From the NCBI RefSeq assembly GCF_026712205.1, contig NZ_JAPPUW010000026.1, positions 1-60,865 on the forward strand: DNA of 60,865 bases, written 5' to 3'. This DNA comes from Pelomonas aquatica. GTDB lineage: Bacteria; Pseudomonadota; Gammaproteobacteria; Burkholderiales; Burkholderiaceae_C. Every line of letters starts with the position of its first letter. Positions within the stretch are counted from its first letter, which is position 1. Made by a program: the position numbers and the translations under genes. Below the pieces are notes generated by a model that saw only the letters and a program-made list of their open reading frames with translations, was not told where the DNA came from and made no database searches. Below are positions 37,493-48,650 of this stretch, in pieces.

Positions 37493-39438
37493 TCACGCTG
37501 CGCGACATCACGCTGCGCCGCGGCGTCAAGGTGGTGCTGGACGCCGCGTCCGCGACGCTGCAGCCCGGCGAGAAGATCGGCCTCGTGGGCCGCAATGGCG
37601 CCGGCAAGTCCAGCCTGTTCGCGCTGCTGACCGGGCGCCTGTCGAACGACCGCGGCGAGGTCGAGGTGCCGAAACACTGGCGCCGCTCCGAGGTGGCCCA
37701 GAACATGCCCGAGACCGAGGACGGCGCGACCGACTTCGTGCTGCAGGGCGACCTGACGCTGATGGCCGCCCGCGTGGCGCTGGCCGAGGCTGAAGCCGCC
37801 GAGGACGGCCACGCGATGGCCGAGGCCCACGCGGCGCTGGCCGACGCCGGCGCCTTCGACGCCCGCTCGCGCGCCCAGGCGCTGCTGATGGGCCTGGGCT
37901 TCAGGACCGAGCAGCTGGACGCACCGGTCAACAGCTTCTCCGGCGGCTGGCGCATGCGCCTGCAGCTGGCCCGCGCGCTGATGTGCCCGGCCGAGCTGAT
38001 GCTGCTGGACGAACCCACCAACCACCTGGACCTGGACGCCCTGGTCTGGCTGGAAGCCTGGCTGCAGCGCTACGACGGCACGCTGATCGTCATCAGCCAC
38101 GACCGCGAGTTCCTCGACGCGATCACCAAGGTCACGCTGCATCTGGACGAAGGCAAGCTGGTGCGTTACGGCGGCAACTACACCAGCTTCGAGACGCAGC
38201 GCGCCGAACGCATGGTGCTGCAGCAGGCCGCGTTCGCGCGCCAGCAGGAGAAGGTCGCCCACCTGCAGAAGTTCATCGACCGCTTCAAGGCCAAGGCCAG
38301 CAAGGCCAAGCAGGCGCAGAGCCGCGTGAAGGCGCTGGAGCGGATGGAGAAGCTGGCGCCCGTGCTGGCCTCGGCCGACTTCGACTTCGAGTTCCGCGAG
38401 CCGCTGAACCTGCCCAACCCGATGCTGATGTTCGACGAGCTGTCGGCGGGCTATCGCACCGACGAAGGCGACAAGATCATCGTGCGCGGCGTGGACCGCT
38501 CGGTGCTGGCCGGCCAGCGCATCGGCATCCTCGGCGCCAACGGCCAGGGCAAGTCCACGCTGGTCAAGACCATTGCCCGCGCGCAGGCGCCCATGGGCGG
38601 CAGGCTGACCGAGGGCAAGGGCCTGTCCATCGGCTACTTCGCCCAGCAGGAGCTGGATGTGCTGCGCCTGGACGAAGGGCCGCTTGCGCACATGGTGCGC
38701 CTGGCCCGCGATGTCGGCCCGCCCGGCCGAGAGCAGGAACTGCGCGACTTCCTCGGCCAGTTCCGCTTCACCGGCGACATGGTCAACCAGCAGGTCGGCA
38801 GCCTGTCCGGCGGCGAGAAGGCGCGGCTGGTGCTGGCCATGCTGGTGTGGCAGCGCCCCAACCTGCTGCTGCTGGACGAGCCGACCAACCACCTGGACCT
38901 GAACACCCGCGAGGCGCTGTCGCTGGCGCTGAACGAATTCGAAGGCACCGTCATGCTGGTCAGCCACGACCGCGCGCTGCTGCGCGAGGTCTGCGACGAG
39001 TTCTGGCTGGTGGCCGACGGCGTCGTCAAGCCCTTCGACGGCGACCTGGACGACTACCAGCGCTGGCTGCTGGACCAGAGCAAGGAAGCGGCGCGCGCGG
39101 CCAAGAAGGGCTCGTCAGCCCCTGCGCCGGCGCCCGTCGTCGCTGCCGCGCCAGCCCCGGCGCCCGCACCGCGCGAGGACCGCAAGGCCTCCGGCCAGGC
39201 CCGCGCCAAGCTCGCCGAGCAGACGCGCCCGCTGCGCAAGGAGATGGAAGCCATCGACAAGCGCCTGCACGCGCTGGCCGAGGAGCGCGCCGAGATCGAG
39301 GCCCAGCTCGCCGAAGGTGCCGCCGCATCGGCGATCGCCGAGATGGGCAAGCGGCTGAAGGCGATTGCCGACCAGCTCGAAGCCGACGAGATGCGCTGGC
39401 TGGAACTGGGCGAGCAGATCGAGGCGATGAGCGCCTAA
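37489..39438 (+). CDS. yheS: ABC-F family ATPase, YheS-like, 649 aa
   Basis: A cytosolic tandem-ABC protein without membrane domain, of the ribosome-associated ABC-F class. First ATPase: VGRNGAGKSSLFALL, FSGGWRMRLQLARAL, LMLLDEPTNHLD. The interdomain linker (P-site tRNA interaction motif region) is FIDRFKAKASKAKQAQSRVKALERM. Second ATPase: LGANGQGKSTLVKTI, LSGGEKARLVLAML, LLLLDEPTNHLD. The C-terminal extension is Ala/Pro-rich then coiled coil. The start GTG 37489 overlaps prmB. It resembles E. coli YheS along its whole length. Confidence 0.93.
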   Translation: MITLRDITLRRGVKVVLDAASATLQPGEKIGLVGRNGAGKSSLFALLTGRLSNDRGEVEVPKHWRRSEVAQNMPETEDGATDFVLQGDLTLMAARVALAEAEAAEDGHAMAEAHAALADAGAFDARSRAQALLMGLGFRTEQLDAPVNSFSGGWRMRLQLARALMCPAELMLLDEPTNHLDLDALVWLEAWLQRYDGTLIVISHDREFLDAITKVTLHLDEGKLVRYGGNYTSFETQRAERMVLQQAAFARQQEKVAHLQKFIDRFKAKASKAKQAQSRVKALERMEKLAPVLASADFDFEFREPLNLPNPMLMFDELSAGYRTDEGDKIIVRGVDRSVLAGQRIGILGANGQGKSTLVKTIARAQAPMGGRLTEGKGLSIGYFAQQELDVLRLDEGPLAHMVRLARDVGPPGREQELRDFLGQFRFTGDMVNQQVGSLSGGEKARLVLAMLVWQRPNLLLLDEPTNHLDLNTREALSLALNEFEGTVMLVSHDRALLREVCDEFWLVADGVVKPFDGDLDDYQRWLLDQSKEAARAAKKGSSAPAPAPVVAAAPAPAPAPREDRKASGQARAKLAEQTRPLRKEMEAIDKRLHALAEERAEIEAQLAEGAAASAIAEMGKRLKAIADQLEADEMRWLELGEQIEAMSA

Positions 39439-39797
39439 AGCGCGAAGACCGCTGCCAGCGCGAGCGCGCCGGGCAGCGCCTGCACGAACAGGATCTTCCT
39501 GGACGCCGTGGCCGCGCCGAACACGCCGGCCACGACGACGCAGCCCAGGAAGAACAGCAGCCAGGGCCGGCCCGCGCCCGCGGCGCCCTGCATCAGCCCC
39601 CACGCCAGGCCGGCGACGAGGAAGCCGTTGTAGAGGCCCTGGTTGGCCGCGAGCGCCTTGCTCTGCTCGGCGAAGTCGGCCTTCAGCCCGAAGGCCTTGC
39701 GGCCCAGCGGCTTGGTCCAGAAAAACATCTCCAGCACCAGGAAGTACAGGTGCAGCAGCGCCACCAGCGCGGCCAGCACGTTCGCAAGCATCAGCAT
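39435..39797 (-). CDS. DUF1304 family membrane protein, 120 aa
   Basis: Four predicted membrane helices: LANVLAALVALLHLYFLVLEMFFW, NQGLYNGFLVAGLAWGLM, WLLFFLGCVVVAGVFGAAT, FVQALPGALALAAVFAL; conserved FFWTKPLGRKAFGL and NQGLYNGFLAxGL are DUF1304 hallmarks. ATG 39797 is preceded by GAGGAG on the minus strand with good spacing, favouring it over GTG 39803. Function unknown. Convergent with the ABC-F gene (4-base overlap) and divergent from ohrR. Confidence 0.85.
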   Translation of the reverse strand: MLMLANVLAALVALLHLYFLVLEMFFWTKPLGRKAFGLKADFAEQSKALAANQGLYNGFLVAGLAWGLMQGAAGAGRPWLLFFLGCVVVAGVFGAATASRKILFVQALPGALALAAVFAL

Positions 39798-39893
39798 TGC
39801 CACTCTCCTCGTCGTTCTCTATTGGTCGGGCCGGCGCATCGTCGCAGATCGCCACGAAGCAGCCTGCCTCCCAAAAGACCATTTAACTTGCAC

Positions 39894-39906
39894 GCAATTA
39901 AATTGC
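39894..39906. promoter_or_regulatory. Putative OhrR operator
   Basis: GCAATTAAATTGC is a perfect odd palindrome 17 bases before the ohrR ATG. OhrR-type regulators bind AATT-containing palindromes (TACAATT-AATTGTA style), so this is likely the autoregulatory site. It may also influence the divergent DUF1304 gene. Confidence 0.7.
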
Positions 39907-39923
39907 TGACTACATTATCAACC

Positions 39924-40403
39924 ATGCCACGCAGCAAGCCTCCCGCCACCGACGTCCGCGAGCAATGGCTGCTGCTGGACCGCCAGCTCTGCTTCGCGCT
40001 CTACAGCAGCTCGCTGGCCATGACCCGGATCTACAAGCCGCTGCTGGCGCCGCTGGGCCTGACCTATCCGCAATACCTCGTCATGCTGGTGCTGTGGGAG
40101 CTGGACGGCCCGAGCGTGTCGCAACTCGGCCAGCGCCTGTCGCTGGACTCGGGCACGCTGACCCCGCTGCTCAAACGCCTGGAAAGCCTCGGCCACATCG
40201 AGCGCCGGCGCGCCCGCGACGACGAGCGCCGCGTCGACATCTTCCTGACCCCCCAGGGCCGCAAGCTGCGCGAGCAGGCCTTGGACATCCCCGGCCAACT
40301 CGCCTGCGCCAGCGCCTGCGAGCTGGACGAGGTCATCGCGCTGACCCAGCGCCTGCAGCAGTTGCGCCAGCAGCTGAACCGGGCCGCCGATGCGGCCGCC
40401 TAA
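39924..40403 (+). CDS. ohrR: MarR-family organic hydroperoxide regulator OhrR, 159 aa
   Basis: Winged-helix repressor. The reactive Cys near residue 23 is in the conserved context [15 protein letters not shown], with the partner Tyr residues in [27 protein letters not shown]. The DNA-binding part is [46 protein letters not shown]. Two further Cys ([11 protein letters not shown]) lie near the C-terminus, as in the two-Cys OhrR class. Oxidation by organic peroxides would release the operator at 39894. It lies 34 bases upstream of ohr. Confidence 0.92.
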   Translation: MPRSKPPATDVREQWLLLDRQLCFALYSSSLAMTRIYKPLLAPLGLTYPQYLVMLVLWELDGPSVSQLGQRLSLDSGTLTPLLKRLESLGHIERRRARDDERRVDIFLTPQGRKLREQALDIPGQLACASACELDEVIALTQRLQQLRQQLNRAADAAA

Positions 40404-40437
40404 CTTTTCCCCCACCCACCACCCAAGGAGCCCACCC

Positions 40438-40872
40438 ATGGCCATCGAGAAAGCCCTCTACACCGCCACCGCCACCGCCACCGGCGGCCGTACCGGCACC
40501 GCCAAGTCGTCCGACGGCGTGCTGGACCTTGCCCTGTCCACGCCCAAGGAACTGGGCGGCGCGGGCGGCCACGGCACCAACCCCGAGCAGCTGTTCGCGG
40601 CCGGTTACTCCGCCTGCTTCATCGGCGCGATGAAGGCCGTGTCGGCGCGCCAGAAGATCGCGCTGCCGGCCGAAGTGAGCATCACCAGCGAGGTCGGCAT
40701 CGGCCCCCACGCCAACAAGCCGGGCGCCTTCGGCATCCAGGTCGCAATGAAGATCTCGGTGCCCGGCATGGACCGCGCCCATTTGGAAACCCTGGTGGCC
40801 ACGGCCCACGAGGTCTGCCCCTACTCCAACGCGACGCGCGGCAACGTCGACGTGACGCTGACCATCGTCTGA
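40438..40872 (+). CDS. ohr: Organic hydroperoxide resistance protein Ohr, 144 aa
   Basis: Thiol peroxidase of the OsmC/Ohr family reducing organic hydroperoxides. Catalytic Cys pair: one in [16 protein letters not shown] and one in [15 protein letters not shown]; the Arg/Glu of the active site fall in [11 protein letters not shown] and PEQL. Length is standard (~140-145). AAGGAG precedes ATG 40438 with good spacing. Co-transcribed with and controlled by ohrR. Confidence 0.96.
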   Translation: MAIEKALYTATATATGGRTGTAKSSDGVLDLALSTPKELGGAGGHGTNPEQLFAAGYSACFIGAMKAVSARQKIALPAEVSITSEVGIGPHANKPGAFGIQVAMKISVPGMDRAHLETLVATAHEVCPYSNATRGNVDVTLTIV

Positions 40873-40890
40873 TGGCCCTGCGGCCGACCT

Positions 40891-41829
<939 letters not shown>

Positions 41830-41841
41830 TTTCCTGGCTTC

Positions 41842-41876
41842 CTGGACAAAAATACAGGTGCTGGACAAATTGCCAG
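41842..41876 (+). promoter_or_regulatory. Two tandem LexA (SOS) boxes in the lexA promoter
   Basis: CTGGACAAAAATACAG (41842-41857) and CTGGACAAATTGCCAG (41861-41876) both fit CTG-N10-CAG and are three bases apart, 31 bases before the lexA start codon. They imply autorepression by LexA and may also repress leftward transcription into the asparaginase gene. Confidence 0.88.
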
Positions 41877-41906
41877 CCCACTCAGCCCTTTCAATCAAGG
41901 CCGCCC

Positions 41907-42578
41907 GTGCAAGACCGACCCAAGCTTACCGCCCGCCAGCAGCAGATCTTCGACCTGGTCCGCAATGCGATCGAAAGCACCGGCGCGCCGCCGACCCGCG
42001 CCGAGATCGCCGCCGAGCTGGGTTTCAAATCCGCCAACGCGGCCGAGGAACATCTACAGGCCCTGGCCCGCAAGGGCATGCTGGAACTCGTCGGCGGCAC
42101 CTCGCGCGGCATCCGCCTCAAATCCGACATGCTGAGCGCCGTCAACCGCGCGCGCCAGTTCAGCCTGCCGATCCCCAATCTGGCACAACTGACGCTGCCG
42201 CTGATCGGCCGCGTCGCCGCCGGCGCGCCCATCCTGGCCCAGGAGCATGTCGAGCAGACCTACAGCGTCGAGCTCGGCCTGTTCGCCAAGAGGCCCGACT
42301 ACCTGCTCAAGGTCAAGGGCATGAGCATGAAGGACATCGGCATCCTCGACGGCGACCTGCTGGCCGTGCAGTCGGCCAAGGATGCCCGCAACGGCCAGAT
42401 CGTCGTTGCCCGTGTCGGCGACGAAGTCACAGTCAAGCGCTTCAGGCGCGGCCCCGAGGGCATTCAGCTGCTGCCCGAAAACCCCGATTTCGAACCCATT
42501 CTGGTCAACGAGCACAGCGAGAGTTTCAGCATCGAGGGCCTGGCCGTCGGCCTGATCCGCGGGCAGGGCTTCAACTGA
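41907..42578 (+). CDS. lexA: SOS repressor LexA, 223 aa
   Basis: N-terminal winged helix ([51 protein letters not shown]), cleavage site Ala-Gly in [11 protein letters not shown], catalytic Ser in [10 protein letters not shown] and Lys in [18 protein letters not shown]. Length is a little above E. coli LexA (202) as usual in Burkholderiales. The start is GTG 41907. Two SOS boxes lie upstream and a strong terminator downstream, so it is monocistronic. Confidence 0.97.
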   Translation: MQDRPKLTARQQQIFDLVRNAIESTGAPPTRAEIAAELGFKSANAAEEHLQALARKGMLELVGGTSRGIRLKSDMLSAVNRARQFSLPIPNLAQLTLPLIGRVAAGAPILAQEHVEQTYSVELGLFAKRPDYLLKVKGMSMKDIGILDGDLLAVQSAKDARNGQIVVARVGDEVTVKRFRRGPEGIQLLPENPDFEPILVNEHSESFSIEGLAVGLIRGQGFN

Positions 42579-42626
42579 GCCCACGGGCGGGGGTTCTATT
42601 CCCCCGCACATTCGATTCGAAATGGA

Positions 42627-42657
42627 AAAAGGCCCGTGTCACCGACACGGGCCTTTT
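42627..42657. terminator. Bidirectional rho-independent terminator between lexA and ssrA
   Basis: Stem GGCCCGTGT (42631-42639) with ACACGGGCC (42645-42653), flanked by AAAA (42627-42630) and TTTT (42654-42657). The A and T runs pair too, so it can stop lexA on the plus strand and ssrA on the minus strand. Confidence 0.92.
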
Positions 42658-42664
42658 GCTTGGA

Positions 42665-43037
42665 TGGTGGAGCCGGGGGGAATTGAACCCCCGTCCGCAA
42701 GCCATCACCGGGCAGATCTACATGCTTAGCCGGCTGGTTTGAATCTCGCGGTCAACTCGCGCAGTGGCACGCTAGTTTTCCCGCCAGTCACTTGATCTCG
42801 CAACGCACTGAGTGACCCAGCGCGCTGCCAGCCGATGTGAGTGACTTCTCAGCCTCGCCCCTTGCGGAACTCGGCCCGGCCCATCGGCCTGCCGTTGAGA
42901 AGCTCAACCGCAATTAAGCGGCGAGTGCGAACGTAGAGTCGTTTGCAGTTACTTTGTTTCCAGTGGTTTTACGAGCGGACTGGTGCTCGGCATGCCCTAC
43001 TCCGGATCCGCACCCACGTCGAAACCAGGTCGGCCCC
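42665..43037 (-). ncRNA. ssrA: Transfer-messenger RNA (tmRNA, ssrA), 373 nt
   Basis: On the minus strand the 5' end is GGGGCCGACCTGGTTTCGAC (43037 down) and the 3' end is the T-arm GTTCAATTCCCCCCGGCTCCACCA ending at 42665; GGGGCC pairs with GGCTCC to make the acceptor stem. The tag reading frame (42946-42914) encodes ANDSTFALAA then TAA; the resume Ala may be preceded by the charged Ala. It rescues stalled ribosomes with SmpB and marks proteins for proteolysis. The one-piece form is normal for betaproteobacteria. Confidence 0.95.
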
Positions 43038-43050
43038 AGAACTCGCTATT

Positions 43051-43725
43051 TTAGGCCAGACCGAGATGCTTCAAGAGCTCGCCGGGCGCGGCCAGTTCAA
43101 TGTCGGCCTGCCAGCGCCCAATTTCGGCAGCTTGCCCGAGATAGCCCCAGGCCGCGGCGGCGGTGGCCATGCCGGCAGCGCGGCCGGCCACGACGTCGCG
43201 CTCGTCGTCGCCGACGTAGAGGCAGGCCGCTGGCGTCACGCCCAGGCGTCGGGCCGCCTCCAGCAAGGGCGCGGGATGCGGCTTGAGGTGCGCCGTCGTA
43301 TCGCCGCCCACGACGGCAGCCGCACGCAGGCCCAGCGCCTCAACCAGGGGCAATGCGAAACGCTCGGCCTTGTTCGTGACGATGCCCCACGCAAGGCCGG
43401 CACCGGCAAGCGCGCCGAGCTCTGCCTCGATGCCGCCGAAAGGCCGCGTGCTGGCGTACATCAGCAGTTCATAGCGGTCGAGGAATTCGCGCTTGAGCTC
43501 CTCGTACGTCGCCTGCCCGGGCGCAACGCCGAAGGCCTGGGCCAGCATGCCGCGCGCGCCCGTGCCGCCATGGGGGCGGTATTGCGCCAGCGGCAGCGCC
43601 TGCAGGCCTCGCTCCACGCGCATCGCATTGGCCGCCGCGGCCAGGTCGGCGGCGCTGTCGATCAGCGTGCCATCCAGGTCGAAAAGCACGGCCCGCAGAT
43701 GGGCCCAGCGGCCGTCGCGCTTCAC
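43051..43725 (-). CDS. gph: Phosphoglycolate phosphatase-type HAD hydrolase, 224 aa
   Basis: HAD motifs: [14 protein letters not shown] (Asp nucleophile and acid/base), [37 protein letters not shown]. The cap domain is between I and II. It would detoxify 2-phosphoglycolate from DNA 3'-end repair, or act on another small phosphoester. The start is GTG 43725, overlapping the ubiG stop. The ubiG-gph pairing is common in these bacteria. Confidence 0.9.
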   Translation of the reverse strand: MKRDGRWAHLRAVLFDLDGTLIDSAADLAAAANAMRVERGLQALPLAQYRPHGGTGARGMLAQAFGVAPGQATYEELKREFLDRYELLMYASTRPFGGIEAELGALAGAGLAWGIVTNKAERFALPLVEALGLRAAAVVGGDTTAHLKPHPAPLLEAARRLGVTPAACLYVGDDERDVVAGRAAGMATAAAAWGYLGQAAEIGRWQADIELAAPGELLKHLGLA

Positions 43726-44426
43726 GGCGCGCGACGGCAGGCGAGCAGGTAGTTCACGTCGGTGTCGGCGCCAAGGCTGTAGCGCTGGGTCAGCGGGTTG
43801 TAGCCCAGGCCCCGGCTGGACTGGAGTCCGAGGCCGGCATCGCGGCAGAACTGGGCCAGTTCGGACGGCTTCAGGAAGCGCGCGTATTCGTGCGTGCCCT
43901 TGGGCAGCATCCGCAGCACGTACTCCGCGCCGACGATGGCCAGCAGGAAGGACTTGGCGTTGCGGTTCAGCGTCGACAGGAAGACCCAGCCCCCCGGCTT
44001 GACCAGCGTCGCGCAGGCGCGCACGACCGACGCCGGGTCGGGCACATGCTCCAGCATCTCCATGCAGGTCACGGCATCGAAGCCCGCCGGCTGTTCAGCG
44101 GCGAGTTCCTCGACGGCGATCTCGCGGTACTCGACGCCCTGCGTGCCGGCCTCCATCGCATGCAGTTCCGCCACGCGCAGGGGCTTGGTCGACAGGTCGA
44201 TGCCCAGCACGCTGGCGCCGGCTCGCGCCATCGAATCACTGAGGATGCCGCCGCCGCAGCCGACGTCGACGACGCGCTTGCCCGCGAGGGGGCAGAGCTG
44301 CTGTATCCAGCCCAGCCGCAGCGGATTGATCTGGTGCAGGGGCTTGAAGTCGCTCTCTGGGTCCCACCAGCGATGGGCCAGCTCGCCGAACTTGGCGAGC
44401 TCTTGCGGGTCGGCGTTGATCGTCAT
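43722..44426 (-). CDS. ubiG: Ubiquinone biosynthesis O-methyltransferase UbiG, 234 aa
   Basis: SAM-dependent methyltransferase for two O-methylations in ubiquinone synthesis. Motifs: [25 protein letters not shown] (UbiG signature), SAM loop [66 protein letters not shown] 44426 gives the expected length. It lies downstream of the ompA-like gene but behind a terminator, and overlaps gph by 4 bases. Confidence 0.96.
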   Translation of the reverse strand: MTINADPQELAKFGELAHRWWDPESDFKPLHQINPLRLGWIQQLCPLAGKRVVDVGCGGGILSDSMARAGASVLGIDLSTKPLRVAELHAMEAGTQGVEYREIAVEELAAEQPAGFDAVTCMEMLEHVPDPASVVRACATLVKPGGWVFLSTLNRNAKSFLLAIVGAEYVLRMLPKGTHEYARFLKPSELAQFCRDAGLGLQSSRGLGYNPLTQRYSLGADTDVNYLLACRRAP

Positions 44427-44440
44427 GAGATCCTGGAAAT

Positions 44441-44472
44441 AAAAAAGCCCCGACGGCGAGCCGGCGGGGCCT
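44441..44472 (-). terminator. Rho-independent terminator of the ompA-like gene
   Basis: On the minus strand, AAGGCCCCG pairs with CGGGGCTTTT around a GC loop, followed by a run of six T (44446-44441). It sits between the ompA-like stop (44500) and the ubiG start (44426). Confidence 0.85.
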
Positions 44473-44499
44473 TGCGCAAAGCGCCCATGGGCGCAGAGC

Positions 44500-45159
44500 T
44501 TACTTGTTGCGCGTACCGACGACTTCGATCTCGGTGCGGCGGTTCTTGGCGCGACCTTCCGCGGTCTTGTTGTCGGCGACGGGCTGCTTTTCGCCCTTGC
44601 CTTCGGTGTAGACGCGGTTCGGCTCGACACCCTTGCTCACCAGATAGGCCTTGACGGCTTCGGAGCGGCGGATCGACAGCTTCTGGTTGTAGGCATCGCT
44701 GCCGACGGAGTCGGTGTGACCCACGGCGATGATGACTTCCAGGTTGATGCTCTTGGTCTTGCTGACCAGGTCATCCAGCTTGGCCTTGGCTTCGGGCTTC
44801 AGCGTCGACTTGTCGAAGTCGAAGAAGGCATCAGCGGCGAAGGTGACCTTCTCGCTGACCGGAGCCGGGGGCGGCGTCACGGGCTTCGGGGGGACCGGAG
44901 CAGGGGCCGGGGGCGGCGGAGCGACCGGCTTGGGTTCTTCAACCTTGGGTGCCGGCTTGATTTCGCCGTCGCAGCCCTTCGCAGCCGTGGCGGGCGTCCA
45001 GAAGTTGTCGCGCCAGCAATATTCGCTGGTGCCGTTCTTCCAGACCGTGCCGTCGGCGGCGCGCCAGTTGTCGACAGATTGGGCCAGCGCGGCCGACGAA
45101 GCCGCAGCGGCGACCGCAGCCACCGCAAACAGCGACGCCACGCGATTCAGTTTCTTCAT
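44500..45159 (-). CDS. OmpA-family outer membrane/peptidoglycan-binding protein, 219 aa
   Basis: Signal peptide 1-26 ([10 protein letters not shown]). A short N-terminal domain ([27 protein letters not shown]) follows instead of an eight-strand barrel, then a Pro/Lys-rich linker (~70-100), then a C-terminal OmpA domain ([53 protein letters not shown], with the Asp and Arg that bind diaminopimelate). The N-terminal [13 protein letters not shown] segment is typical of short OmpA proteins in Burkholderiales. GAGGAG precedes ATG 45159. Monocistronic, with its own terminator. Confidence 0.92.
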   Translation of the reverse strand: MKKLNRVASLFAVAAVAAAASSAALAQSVDNWRAADGTVWKNGTSEYCWRDNFWTPATAAKGCDGEIKPAPKVEEPKPVAPPPPAPAPVPPKPVTPPPAPVSEKVTFAADAFFDFDKSTLKPEAKAKLDDLVSKTKSINLEVIIAVGHTDSVGSDAYNQKLSIRRSEAVKAYLVSKGVEPNRVYTEGKGEKQPVADNKTAEGRAKNRRTEIEVVGTRNK

Positions 45160-45420
45160 GATTCTCCTCTCAAGGAATGCCGCAGTTGCCCTGCGAGAGT
45201 CAATACTCAACCTCTAACCTCAGGAGCACTTTAGGGTTTCTCCTAGGGACTCGACGATTGTGCCATAGGGCACCGGGACGAACGCATTGTGGCGGCCTAC
45301 GTTCGTGGGCACGGTGACGATGTTGCGCTGCTGCTACAAGGTGGCGGCCCGCTTAGAATCCGCGCCTTTCGCCACCCACCCCGTCGCGCCCGTGTCGCGC
45401 ACGCGAGAGCCAGAGCCCGC

Positions 45421-48054
45421 ATGACCCAGTTCGCCAAGGAAACCCTGCCGATCAGCCTCGAGGAGGAGATGCGCCGCTCCTACCTCGATTACGCGATGAG
45501 CGTGATCGTCGGCCGCGCCCTGCCCGATGCGCGCGACGGCCTGAAGCCCGTGCACCGCCGCGTGCTCTACGCGATGAACGAGATGGGCAACACCTACAAC
45601 GCCAAGTACCGCAAGAGTGCGCAGGCCGTGGGTGAGACCATGGGTAAATACCACCCGCACGGCGATTCCGCCATTTACGACACCATCGTCCGCATGGCGC
45701 AGCCCTTCAGCCTGCGCCACATGCTGATCGACGGCCAGGGCAACTTCGGCTCCATCGACGGCGATAACGCCGCTGCGATGCGATACACCGAGATTCGTCT
45801 CGACAAGATTGCTCACGAAATGTTGGCCGACATCGACAAGGAAACCGTCGATTTCGGGCCCAACTACGACGGCAGCCATAAGGAACCCCTGGTCCTGCCC
45901 ACCCGTTTGCCGAATCTGCTGGTGAACGGCGCGGCGGGTATTGCCGTGGGCATGGCCACGAATATCCCGCCGCACAACCTCAACGAGGTCGTCGACGCCT
46001 GCCTGTTCGCATTGAAGAACCCTGAGGTCAGCGTCGACGAGCTGATGGAGATCATCCCGGCGCCCGACTTCCCGACGGCCGGCATCATCTACGGCCTGGC
46101 CGGCGTGCGCGACGGCTACCGCACCGGCCGGGGCCGCGTGGTCATGCGCGCCAAGGTGCACTTCGAGGACATCGACAAGGGCAACCGTCAGGCGATCATC
46201 GTCGACGAGATTCCCTACCAGGTGAACAAGAAGACCCTGCTGGAGCGCGTCGCCGAGCTGGTGCAGGAGAAGAAGATCGAGGGCATCGGCCACATCCAGG
46301 ACGAGTCCGACAAGTCCGGCATGCGCGTCGTCATCGAACTCAAGCGCGGCGAAGTCCCCGAGGTGGTGCTGAACAACCTCTACAAGCAGACCCAGCTGCA
46401 GGACAGCTTCGGCATGAACATGGTCGCCCTCGTCGACGGCCAGCCCAAGCTCTGCAATCTGCGCGACATGATCGTCGTGTTCCTGGAGCACCGCCGCGAG
46501 GTGGTGACCCGCCGCACGATCTACGAACTGCGCAAGGCCCGCGAACGCGGCCACGTGCTGGAAGGCCTGGCGGTGGCCCTGGCCAACATCGACGAGTTCA
46601 TCGAGACCATCAAGACCTCGCCGACCCCGCCGGTCGCCAAGGCCGCGCTGATGGCCAAGAGCTGGGACTCCTCGCTGGTGCGCGAGATGCTGGCGCGCGC
46701 CGAAGGCGGCGGCCAGGCCTACCGCCCCGAGGGCCTTGAAGCCCAGTTCGGCATGCAGGCCGACGGCCTCTACCGCCTGTCCGAGGCCCAGGCCGGCGAG
46801 ATCCTGCAGATGCGCCTGCAACGCCTGACCGGCCTGGAGCAGGACAAGATCGTCGGCGAGTACCGCGACGTGATGGCCGAGATCGCCGATCTGCTCGACA
46901 TCCTGGCCACGCCGTCGCGCGTGACCACCATCATCGGCGACGAGCTGGTGCAGCTGAAGACCGAGTTCGGCCAGACCAAGCTGGGTGCGCGCCGCAGCGT
47001 CATCGAGCACAACGCCCAGGAGCTGGGCACCGAGGATCTGATCACGCCGACCGACATGGTCGTCACGCTCTCGCATACCGGCTACATCAAGAGCCAGGCG
47101 CTGAGCGAATACCGCGCCCAGCGCCGCGGCGGCCGCGGCAAGCAGGCCACGGCGACCAAGGACGACGACTGGATCGACCAGCTCTTCATCGCCAACACGC
47201 ACGACTGGATCCTGTGCTTCTCCGACCGCGGCCGCGTCTACTGGCTCAAGGTCTGGGAGGTGCCGCAGGGCTCGCGCAACTCGCGCGGCAAGCCCATCGT
47301 CAACATGTTCCCGCTGCAGGCCGGCGAGAAGATCACCGTCGTGCTGCCGCTGACCGGCGAGTTCCGCGCCTTCCCCGAGGACCATTTCATCTTCATGGCC
47401 ACGGCCATGGGCACGGTGAAGAAGACGTCCCTCAAGGACTTCAGCAACCCGCGCAAGGCCGGCATCATCGCCGTCGACCTGGACGAGGGCGACCACCTGA
47501 TCGGCGCTGCGCTGACCGACGGCCACCACGACGTGATGCTGTTCAGCGACGGCGGCAAGGCCGTGCGCTTCGACGAGGACGACGTGCGCCCGATGGGCCG
47601 CACGGCCCGCGGCGTGCGCGGCATGATGCTCGAGCCCGACCAGCGCCTGATCGCGATGCTGGTGGCCGAGGACGAGACGCAGAGCGTGCTGACCGCCACC
47701 GAGAACGGCTACGGCAAGCGCACCAGCATCGTCGAGTACACCCGCCACGGCCGCGGCACCAAGGGCATGATCGCCATCCAGCAGAGCGAGCGCAACGGCC
47801 GCGTCGTCGCCGCCACACTGGTGCGCCCCGAGGACGAGATCATGCTGATCACCGACAAGGGCGTGCTGGTGCGCACCCGCGTCGCCGAGATCCGCGAACT
47901 CGGCCGCGCCACTCAGGGCGTCACGCTGATCGCGCTGGACGACGGCGCCAAGCTGTCGGGCCTGCAGCGCATCGTCGAGAACGACGCCAACGAGGCCGAC
48001 GCCTCCGCCGAACCCGACGAGTCCGGCGACAACCCCGAAGCCCCCAAGGACTGA
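45421..48054 (+). CDS. gyrA: DNA gyrase subunit A, 877 aa
   Basis: Breakage-reunion subunit of gyrase. N-terminal [39 protein letters not shown]; quinolone-resistance region [15 protein letters not shown] with Ser83 and Asp87 (wild-type residues, E. coli numbering holds); catalytic Tyr in [11 protein letters not shown]; GyrA box QRRGGRG in the C-terminal beta-pinwheel, confirming GyrA rather than ParC; acidic tail at the end. ATG 45421 gives the conserved start. A 261-base gap separates it from the divergent ompA-like gene. DUF2059, serC and pheA follow closely. Confidence 0.98.
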   Translation: MTQFAKETLPISLEEEMRRSYLDYAMSVIVGRALPDARDGLKPVHRRVLYAMNEMGNTYNAKYRKSAQAVGETMGKYHPHGDSAIYDTIVRMAQPFSLRHMLIDGQGNFGSIDGDNAAAMRYTEIRLDKIAHEMLADIDKETVDFGPNYDGSHKEPLVLPTRLPNLLVNGAAGIAVGMATNIPPHNLNEVVDACLFALKNPEVSVDELMEIIPAPDFPTAGIIYGLAGVRDGYRTGRGRVVMRAKVHFEDIDKGNRQAIIVDEIPYQVNKKTLLERVAELVQEKKIEGIGHIQDESDKSGMRVVIELKRGEVPEVVLNNLYKQTQLQDSFGMNMVALVDGQPKLCNLRDMIVVFLEHRREVVTRRTIYELRKARERGHVLEGLAVALANIDEFIETIKTSPTPPVAKAALMAKSWDSSLVREMLARAEGGGQAYRPEGLEAQFGMQADGLYRLSEAQAGEILQMRLQRLTGLEQDKIVGEYRDVMAEIADLLDILATPSRVTTIIGDELVQLKTEFGQTKLGARRSVIEHNAQELGTEDLITPTDMVVTLSHTGYIKSQALSEYRAQRRGGRGKQATATKDDDWIDQLFIANTHDWILCFSDRGRVYWLKVWEVPQGSRNSRGKPIVNMFPLQAGEKITVVLPLTGEFRAFPEDHFIFMATAMGTVKKTSLKDFSNPRKAGIIAVDLDEGDHLIGAALTDGHHDVMLFSDGGKAVRFDEDDVRPMGRTARGVRGMMLEPDQRLIAMLVAEDETQSVLTATENGYGKRTSIVEYTRHGRGTKGMIAIQQSERNGRVVAATLVRPEDEIMLITDKGVLVRTRVAEIRELGRATQGVTLIALDDGAKLSGLQRIVENDANEADASAEPDESGDNPEAPKD

Positions 48055-48055
48055 C

Positions 48056-48640
48056 ATGACTTCTCGCAAGCTGGGCCTGGCCCTGGCGCTGTCCCTCGCA
48101 TTGGCCGCCGGCACCGCGCTGGCCGAACCCTCGCCCGCCAAGAAGGCCCTGATCGACAAGCTGGTGCAGCTGCAGCAGCCACAGGCCGAGCTGCTGGCGC
48201 GCAATGTCGTGCAGCAGCCCATCGGCCCGCTGATGCAGAGCGCCGGCCAGGCTCTGCAGCAGTTGCCGGCGGACAAGCGCGAAGCCACGGCCAAGGCCAT
48301 GGAGGCCGAGATCAAGAAGTTCGTCGAGGACAACGTGGCCTACGTCAAGGACAAGGCCGCCAAGATGGCGCCGACGACGACGGCCGCCTTCCTCGACGAG
48401 CGCTTCACCGAGGACGAACTCAAGCAGGTCGTGGCCTGGTTCGAATCGCCGGTCAGCAAGAAGTTCGGCCAGGTCCAGATGGAGCTGAACAAGGCGCTGC
48501 TCGACAAGGTCCTCGGCGAAGCCGGCCCGACGCTGCAGGAGCGCTTCAAGACCCTGCATGCCTCGCTGGCCAAGCAGCTCGGCATCCCGGCCCCCGCCTC
48601 CGCCGCCAAGCCCGCCCCGTCCGCTCCCGCGAAGAAGTAG
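48056..48640 (+). CDS. DUF2059 domain secreted protein, 194 aa
   Basis: Signal peptide 1-23 ([16 protein letters not shown]). The body holds the DUF2059 pattern [37 protein letters not shown], and an Ala/Pro/Lys-rich C-terminal tail. Probably periplasmic, function unknown. It starts 1 base after the gyrA stop and is found between gyrA and serC in many Burkholderiales. Confidence 0.9.
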   Translation: MTSRKLGLALALSLALAAGTALAEPSPAKKALIDKLVQLQQPQAELLARNVVQQPIGPLMQSAGQALQQLPADKREATAKAMEAEIKKFVEDNVAYVKDKAAKMAPTTTAAFLDERFTEDELKQVVAWFESPVSKKFGQVQMELNKALLDKVLGEAGPTLQERFKTLHASLAKQLGIPAPASAAKPAPSAPAKK

Positions 48641-48650
48641 GCCCGCCTCT

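Noticed and set aside
45421-48054. Quinolone-resistance mutation in gyrA
   Set aside because: Residues 83 and 87 are Ser and Asp, the sensitive-type residues.
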